In this document: piece after piece, positions 60,201 through 64,000 of the stretch
Layout of the letters: each line of letters starts with the position of its first letter
Numbering within the stretch: position 1 is the stretch's first letter
NCBI GenBank assembly: GCA_910589145.1
Contig: CAJUSD010000010.1
Coordinates: forward strand, 1-64,000
DNA length: 64,000 nt
Direction: 5' to 3'
Origin: an uncultured Oscillospiraceae bacterium
Lineage (GTDB): Bacteria; Bacillota; Clostridia; Oscillospirales; Ruminococcaceae
Notes under the pieces: model-generated
Databases searched by the model: none
What the model saw: the letters and a program-made list of their open reading frames with translations, nothing else
What the model was told of the DNA's origin: nothing
Program-made: the position numbers and the translations under genes

Positions 60201-60859
60201 TGGGCGCTTCCATATAAAATTTTTGCCCACTGGGTTTCTGATGCAGGTTTCTCTGGATTGTATGCCGCTAACTGCTCAGCCAGCCACTGTTCATAAAACG
60301 CATGGGAACGCAAAAATTGGTACAACTGCTGCACAGCTCCAAATAACTGGCTGTCATCCCGTCCGCCGGATAACAATTCTACTAATGAAGTGAAAATTCC
60401 ATCATCCTGGCGGTAACATTCTTCTATGACTTCTTCCAGCGCTTCGCTCTTTAACAGCGTTCCTTCCTTTTCATCCATGACACGGAAATCCGGAGGAATA
60501 TCCAGCTTTTGGAAGTTTCCACGAACCAGGTTCATACAAAATGAATCTATTGTGCTAATGCTTGCCTGCTCCATTAATAATACTTGGCGCGTTAAGCGAA
60601 GATTTGTCGGATCGTTACGGGACAGTTCCTCTAAGCGTGAGGAAATACGGCTTTTCATTTCCTGCGCTGCGGCATTGGTAAAGGTTACTACCAGGAGCCG
60701 GTCAGCGTCAACAGGGGAGATGGGATCAAGGATTCGCTGGATGACACGTTCAACGAGAACCGCTGTTTTCCCGCTGCCGGCTGCCGCGGATACCAGAAGC
60801 GTTCCCCCTCGTGCATCAATAGCGTTTTGCTGGTCAGGGGTGAATTGTACCTTTTCCAT
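57296..60859 (-). CDS. addA: helicase-nuclease subunit AddA
   Basis: The 1187-residue AddA of the AddAB double-strand-break enzyme, which unwinds and trims DNA ends to a chi site for RecA. Walker A SAAAGSGKT near 25-33, the UvrD-type motifs VTFTNAAAQEMKSRI, DEYQDTN, GDVKQSIYRFR, MSVHRSKGLEFPVV and VAVTRAKERLY, and near 1140 the RecB-family nuclease motif VIVDYKTDFV. addB normally lies directly before it but no addB is next to it here. It has its own minus-strand promoter at 60908-60935. Confidence 0.97.
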   Translation of the reverse strand: MEKVQFTPDQQNAIDARGGTLLVSAAAGSGKTAVLVERVIQRILDPISPVDADRLLVVTFTNAAAQEMKSRISSRLEELSRNDPTNLRLTRQVLLMEQASISTIDSFCMNLVRGNFQKLDIPPDFRVMDEKEGTLLKSEALEEVIEECYRQDDGIFTSLVELLSGGRDDSQLFGAVQQLYQFLRSHAFYEQWLAEQLAAYNPEKPASETQWAKILYGSAHETAAFCLMEAEEAIQLTQGDEKLEGAYRETLEDDAEFCRQLLSLLNRNADWDAVYHELHTHTFGRFKALRGYESDGTKERISEIREQMKKQLNSIAELFCTDSAGFREDIEDLRPKIQRLFEITLQFGKRFAQRKTECRALDFSDLEHYALDLLYDKVHDGSHKPSALARELSQRYEEILVDEYQDTNEAQDSIFAALSRDEGNRFMVGDVKQSIYRFRQAMPELFIRKSVEYTPYDGKNFPAKIILGKNFRSRREISGAVNQLFGELMHKKTAEIQYGKDQELIPGAEYPVLDGGNMLPEAVLLEIGSGDRDQAEAEYTAERISQMLKKGEKITEHGVLRPVQPKDICILMRSPKGRAEKFLQALEKKGIQGWSDSESGFLTSREVSVAVSLLRAVDNPLLDLPMSAVLLSPIFGFTADELTALRLADRSSTLYRNMAARQEKGEGTLKEKACLELLSQLRKEAAVTDACGLLQKIYDLTDYPSMVQAMPGGETRRANLMLLLDYARQYEAAGYRGLSGFLRFVDSAQEQDDDLAPAVTISEQANVVRIMSVHRSKGLEFPVVFLCGLSRSFNFSDRNSAALLHPQAGFACKRKDPQGMGWYTTVPREALRLEIARSSRAEEMRILYVAVTRAKERLYLIMAERDTQKVLMGALADARGRSRDEVIFHISRSNDFTRWILLALARHDDIIPAAEQAGLSLPLIENALEDEKHFWVHCEKWEPQKAEEETPQGLRLAVPLGAEALTQRLRAQTAYRYPWMQSTLTPAKLAASEVAQGESTIIFQSRPQFLLEEGLTPAERGQALHKFMQFCDYDAAKANPSAEVKRLTEKAYLTKAEGESIPIKRVAAFFSSPLAERIFQAKDRGEVQRELRFLAALGERELGKWRKDIQGGETVTVQGVADCVFFEDGQAVIVDYKTDFVQTPEELMERYSPQLTIYKMILEKSLGYPVKECILYSFGLRQEVRIL

Positions 60860-60907
60860 AACTTGTCCTTTCCCGGACAGGATATCCGTTTTGGTCTTAT
60901 GAATTCT

Positions 60908-60935
60908 ATTGTACCAAAAACTTTAGATTGGTCAA
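60908..60935 (-). promoter_or_regulatory. promoter of addA
   Basis: On the minus strand TTGACC is followed after 16 nt by TACAAT, about 50 nt before the addA ATG. Confidence 0.65.
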
Positions 60936-61000
60936 GTTGTATTTAAGAGAATACAGGGAAATCAATTTAGTGGAGATTTTGAGGCTGATGAGGCTGATAT

Positions 61001-61029
61001 TGAAAAACACCCCGCTGGGGTGTTTTTCA
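61001..61029 (-). terminator. hairpin between the GLUG gene and addA
   Basis: TGAAAAACACCCC and GGGGTGTTTTTCA form a perfect 13-bp stem with a 3-nt loop, downstream of the large minus-strand gene and ahead of the addA promoter. Confidence 0.8.
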
Positions 61030-61069
61030 GGGAAGGCGGAGAAAAGGGATTTCGCGCCTTGCGGGTTCA

Positions 61070-61199
61070 GTTCAGCAGAGCTGCGTTCAGCAAAGCTACG
61101 TTCAGCAAAGCTGAACTGGCGGCCAGTGGCTCTGAGCAGCTCCGCTGCTCAACCCTAGACCCCCGCCGCTTTCGGGAAAGCGGCCAAAGCTTTTGATAC
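61070..61199. repeat. GC-rich repeat region with 15-bp tandem units
   Basis: GTTCAGCAAAGCTRC-like 15-mers occur three times in a row (61070-61084, 61085-61099, 61100-61114), each able to form a small CAGC/GCTG hairpin. Downstream at 61166-61183 lies CCGCTTT-CGGG-AAAGCGG, followed by GCCAAAGCTTTTGATAC, shared with 17285-17308. This is copy 5 of the GC-rich repeat family, with an unusual tandem expansion. Confidence 0.65.
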
Positions 61200-61247
61200 G
61201 GGTTTGGTTTGTGACTGTCTTGGCTTGGTGCCCTCAAATTAACATTA

Positions 61248-64000
61248 TTACTTTTCCTGGCCTTCTGATGGTTCCTTTACATCAGGCGGAACCTGACCGC
61301 GCTTTTTTTCATTTCTGGATGAAGGAGCAGCGCCCGCCGTTTTCCTTTTCTGAATCACGACAAAGGCCAAAACCAACACTGTCACAGAAATACAAATCCC
61401 CACTAAGGACAACACACTTTTTGATTTCACAATAGCGAAATTTTGCATATCAGTAGCAAATGCCAAGTATCTCCCGTCTTTCACAGGATGTATCAAAGAG
61501 ACATTCCCTTCATCATTCCATGCAAGGATAGTGTAATTTTTCCCATCATCGGCTAGAACTCTAAGTTTAGAAGGAGGATCCGGGGCAATGCTGTCAAAAA
61601 GAATTTGATAGTGGTATGCCCTAACAGGACGGTATCCTTCAATGTGGGGAACATCTTCGATTGGAAGTTCCCTGCATTCCAATTGGTTCTGTTCGCGGTA
61701 GTTGCCAACAGCGAATAAAAGCGGGGTATCCTCCGGTGAAGCAATTGCCGTTAAAAAGTCGCTGTATTTCGCTTCAATGGTCATATTGCGCCGAATAAAG
61801 GAAAGGTCTTTGTCTTCCCAAACTCCGGCAAGTCCGTTTTGCTCAGGAACAGCAGGAATTTCTTCCGGCTTAATAGATTGACCATAATTACAGGAAATTC
61901 TTTTTATGATTTTACCATCCGCTACAAATTGAACGGTAAAGGATTTGAATTCCTTGGGGGTTCCTGCAACCTTTAGTAAATCCTGATAACGAATTGATTG
62001 AGCAGCGCTTTCATAGGTCAGATTGTTTACAGCCGCCAAACCTTCGTCGATATAGTAGTTTTGATAAAGGGAAGGGGAACCTTCATCGTCAAGGTCTCCA
62101 AAAATGCTTCCGTTTTTCTCTCCAGTTTCGCTGTAAATGCCTGCCATTACATAGTTATTGTTGGCGCTGCAACCCAAACCGGCAATTCCTCCAACGTAAT
62201 CCTGCCCGGTGACATCACAGAGCGAGTAGCTTTCACGGATCAGGAAATGGCTTCTTCCGGCAATCCCTCCTACGTAACTGCCGCTGGTGGACTTGATTTC
62301 CCCGAAGTTGTCACAATGGATAACTGCGCCTGCATCAGAACGTCCTACGATTCCCCCAGCACAGTTGTTTTTAACAGTCACGTTTCCAAAGTTGCGGCTC
62401 GTCAGTACCGTTGCCCGAAGATTAGAGTCAGAATTGAAACTCCGTTCCCCAATTTCCTCTATGGAGAAATCAGATTCTAAATCCATCTCAACCCCGATTA
62501 ACCCAATAATCCCGCCGCCATTGATATCTGCCGCTATGCCGCCATTGTTCCGGCACCTGTAAATAATCCCGCGTTCAACATCAGTAGACTCATCGTCAGA
62601 AAGATCGTTGTATAGTTCTTTTTCTGGATCAATTACCAGTTTGTCACGGATATTGTCCAGACCATCAGCGGCAGTATCACCTAAAAGCCCCAACTGATCG
62701 CTGATCAGGTCAAGCTGGCTGCTGATCTGGCTCCGGTAGTCCCTCATATCGTTCTTTAACCCTTTCATCTGGCTTGACAGAGTATCTGTTTGTTTGTCAA
62801 CGTCTTTATGCGTTGTGTCCGCGTCTTTGCGCAGACTGTTGAGAGAAGTTCGGACGTAGTTGGATAAATGTTCCGCCTGACGTCTTACGTCTTGGGCGTC
62901 TTCATGCAGTTCGTCCCCGGAATCCGATAGTTCATATAAAAGATCATCTATATGCCCTAAAATGGAGTTTCCTTTTCTGCGCAGGGCAGAAATATTGTCC
63001 TTTGTGTCCTGTGTTTCTGTGTGAAGTTTATCCCAGTCAATATCTTCAGTCGTCCCGTTGGGGCCAACCAGGGAGCCTAACAGCGCATTGATATCCTGTA
63101 TGTTTTTTCGGATAGCTGCAAGCTTTTGCCGAATTGCCTCTGCATCCTGGGGCGGGATTTCTTCATTGGCCAGAAGGGATTCCATTTCATCTACCTGTGC
63201 AAGCGCCGCTGAACAGAAATAATCCATAGACTGCGCCATTTCAGAGTTTTCCTCAAATTCGTCTGTGCCTTCTAATTCAGCTTCTAAATCGGTCAGATAT
63301 CTGGAAATATAATCAATTAAATCTTCAGCCTGCTCTGTTATCTTCTGTATGGTTTCAGGGGAAAGCCCAGAGGAGGGGGCTTCTTCATCTGGATTTTTTT
63401 CACTACCCTCTGTACCTTCTCCGGGGATTTCTCCCTCTGGAGGGGGTGTTGGTTCAGGTGTTTGCGGATAAAGCATAGCAACCAGGTCGTTGAGGTTCTG
63501 GTTTAACTCTGAACGGATTTTCATGACCTGATTAAATGTCTTTAAACTTTGATGGACATTGTTTTCCACCTTGTTCCATTCCGTTTTGTTTCCGCCGGAA
63601 CCCATTTGATCTAATATCCCGTTAAAATCTTCAAGGCCGCTTTGGATATCCTGTAAAGGCCGGCGGATAGGGCGTGCATCTACTCCTAGGCGATCAAAGG
63701 CATCTTCCAAATCATCCAGTTCCCCCTGAATGTCTTTGGAGAAATCATCCCCCCAATCAAGATAATAGTCTATATTATCATTTACTAGGGTGGAGAGTTC
63801 ATCCATTGTATTGCCAATATCGTCCATATGGCTCCCGGCAGAATCTGCTGCATTTCCCAGGGTGTCAGAGAGGGAATCCATCATATGGCGGAGGTCTTGG
63901 CCTTGGCTGCGCAGATTGTCAGAGGAATCTTCTTCATATACAGTAACAACATGAGGTTCAAACTGCCCTGCAATTCCTCCGATATTTTTTCGCCCGAAAA
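61248..64000 (-). CDS. large GLUG-repeat surface protein (partial at right edge)
   Basis: The frame is open from 61248 to the right edge of the window without a stop; the ATG at 63884 is internal, as upstream codons read FGRKNIGGIAGQFEPHVVTV, a GLUG-like repeat. The visible part has a long acidic coiled-coil region (about 900 nt of LDDL/IRDxL heptads), then GLUG-like units (AGGIVGRSDAG, VGGIAGRSHF, VGGIAGLG), a beta-rich region and a C-terminal membrane helix (LVGICISVTVLVLAFVV) with a basic tail. It is probably an anchored extracellular adhesin- or matrix-type protein. The N-terminus and length are unknown. A terminator follows at 61001. Confidence 0.8.
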   Translation of the reverse strand, partial: FGRKNIGGIAGQFEPHVVTVYEEDSSDNLRSQGQDLRHMMDSLSDTLGNAADSAGSHMDDIGNTMDELSTLVNDNIDYYLDWGDDFSKDIQGELDDLEDAFDRLGVDARPIRRPLQDIQSGLEDFNGILDQMGSGGNKTEWNKVENNVHQSLKTFNQVMKIRSELNQNLNDLVAMLYPQTPEPTPPPEGEIPGEGTEGSEKNPDEEAPSSGLSPETIQKITEQAEDLIDYISRYLTDLEAELEGTDEFEENSEMAQSMDYFCSAALAQVDEMESLLANEEIPPQDAEAIRQKLAAIRKNIQDINALLGSLVGPNGTTEDIDWDKLHTETQDTKDNISALRRKGNSILGHIDDLLYELSDSGDELHEDAQDVRRQAEHLSNYVRTSLNSLRKDADTTHKDVDKQTDTLSSQMKGLKNDMRDYRSQISSQLDLISDQLGLLGDTAADGLDNIRDKLVIDPEKELYNDLSDDESTDVERGIIYRCRNNGGIAADINGGGIIGLIGVEMDLESDFSIEEIGERSFNSDSNLRATVLTSRNFGNVTVKNNCAGGIVGRSDAGAVIHCDNFGEIKSTSGSYVGGIAGRSHFLIRESYSLCDVTGQDYVGGIAGLGCSANNNYVMAGIYSETGEKNGSIFGDLDDEGSPSLYQNYYIDEGLAAVNNLTYESAAQSIRYQDLLKVAGTPKEFKSFTVQFVADGKIIKRISCNYGQSIKPEEIPAVPEQNGLAGVWEDKDLSFIRRNMTIEAKYSDFLTAIASPEDTPLLFAVGNYREQNQLECRELPIEDVPHIEGYRPVRAYHYQILFDSIAPDPPSKLRVLADDGKNYTILAWNDEGNVSLIHPVKDGRYLAFATDMQNFAIVKSKSVLSLVGICISVTVLVLAFVVIQKRKTAGAAPSSRNEKKRGQVPPDVKEPSEGQEK

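Noticed and set aside
61001..61029. A possible plus-strand promoter or gene start after this hairpin.
   Set aside because: No ribosome site or coding frame of family type follows on the plus strand; the open frames in 61030-61240 run through the repeat.

Overview
The window looks like chromosome of a low- to mid-GC, anaerobic, spore-forming member of the Clostridia, most likely a gut Oscillospiraceae/Ruminococcaceae-type organism. This is inferred from gene content and order, not from an rRNA gene. The evidence: an M50 protease-scpA-scpB-DUF2953-ytfJ(gerW)-dacB-rluB run, remA-gmk-rpoZ-priA-def-fmt-yugP-rsmB-rlmN-prpC-prkC, Zn-ribbon L28 and L32, strong AGGAGG ribosome sites, TTGACA/TATAAT promoters, and oxygen-sensitive chemistry (radical SAM enzymes, a ferredoxin-fused siroheme reductase, biotin transcarboxylase-like genes).

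Layout. 1-2050: AT-rich accessory stretch with two unknown membrane proteins, a 38-bp palindrome and long hairpins. 2054-4845 (minus): recG and a CpXC zinc-ribbon gene. 5160-10070 (plus): yceD-rpmF, a DUF512 protein, der, plsY, rpmB. 10500-16940 (plus): M50 protease, scpA, scpB, DUF2953, ytfJ, dacB, rluB. 17390-21030 (plus): carboxyltransferase, biotin carrier and OadA/5S-like gene, resembling a three-part transcarboxylase. 21100-23460: an HTH pseudogene, then TraX-like and DUF1266 genes on the minus strand. 23780-28930: yicC, a Cache-type chemoreceptor, remA-gmk-rpoZ. 29127-41390: priA, a small AAA ATPase, def, fmt, a frameshifted small acidic ORF, a SUKH-like gene, yugP, rsmB, rlmN, prpC, prkC. 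41471-44315 (minus): three genes without signal peptides, carrying peptidoglycan-binding and SpoIID-like domains. 44409-47744: niaR, an aldo/keto reductase remnant, an XRE regulator divergent from a radical SAM/SPASM gene, a broken DUF3791 gene and a one-helix membrane protein. 47775-57008 (plus): recD2, comFC, an mreB paralogue, metF, a stand-alone methionine-synthase reactivation protein, a short metH and a siroheme sulfite/nitrite reductase. 57296-60859 (minus): addA without an adjacent addB. 61248 to the right edge (minus): a large surface protein with GLUG-like repeats and coiled coil, cut by the window.

The coherent units are translation and rRNA maturation (rpmF, der, def, fmt, rsmB, rlmN), chromosome and spore/cell-wall functions (scpAB, ytfJ, dacB, prkC/prpC, the SpoIID-like trio), repair (recG, priA, recD2, addA) and one-carbon/sulfur metabolism (metF-activation-metH-sulfite reductase). 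Scattered through the intergenic gaps are at least two families of short non-coding repeats. One is MITE-like with terminal inverted repeats (12796, 27064, 29019, 32396, 57081). The other is GC-rich and ends in an AAAGC-GCCAAAGCTTTT-type segment (5030, 10128, 17027, 17204, 61070). I found no tRNA, rRNA, CRISPR array or intact transposase. The least familiar elements are the cytosolic SpoIID/peptidoglycan-binding trio, the XRE/radical SAM module, the GLUG protein, the probable non-ATG start of rlmN and two hairpin-rich intergenic regions.
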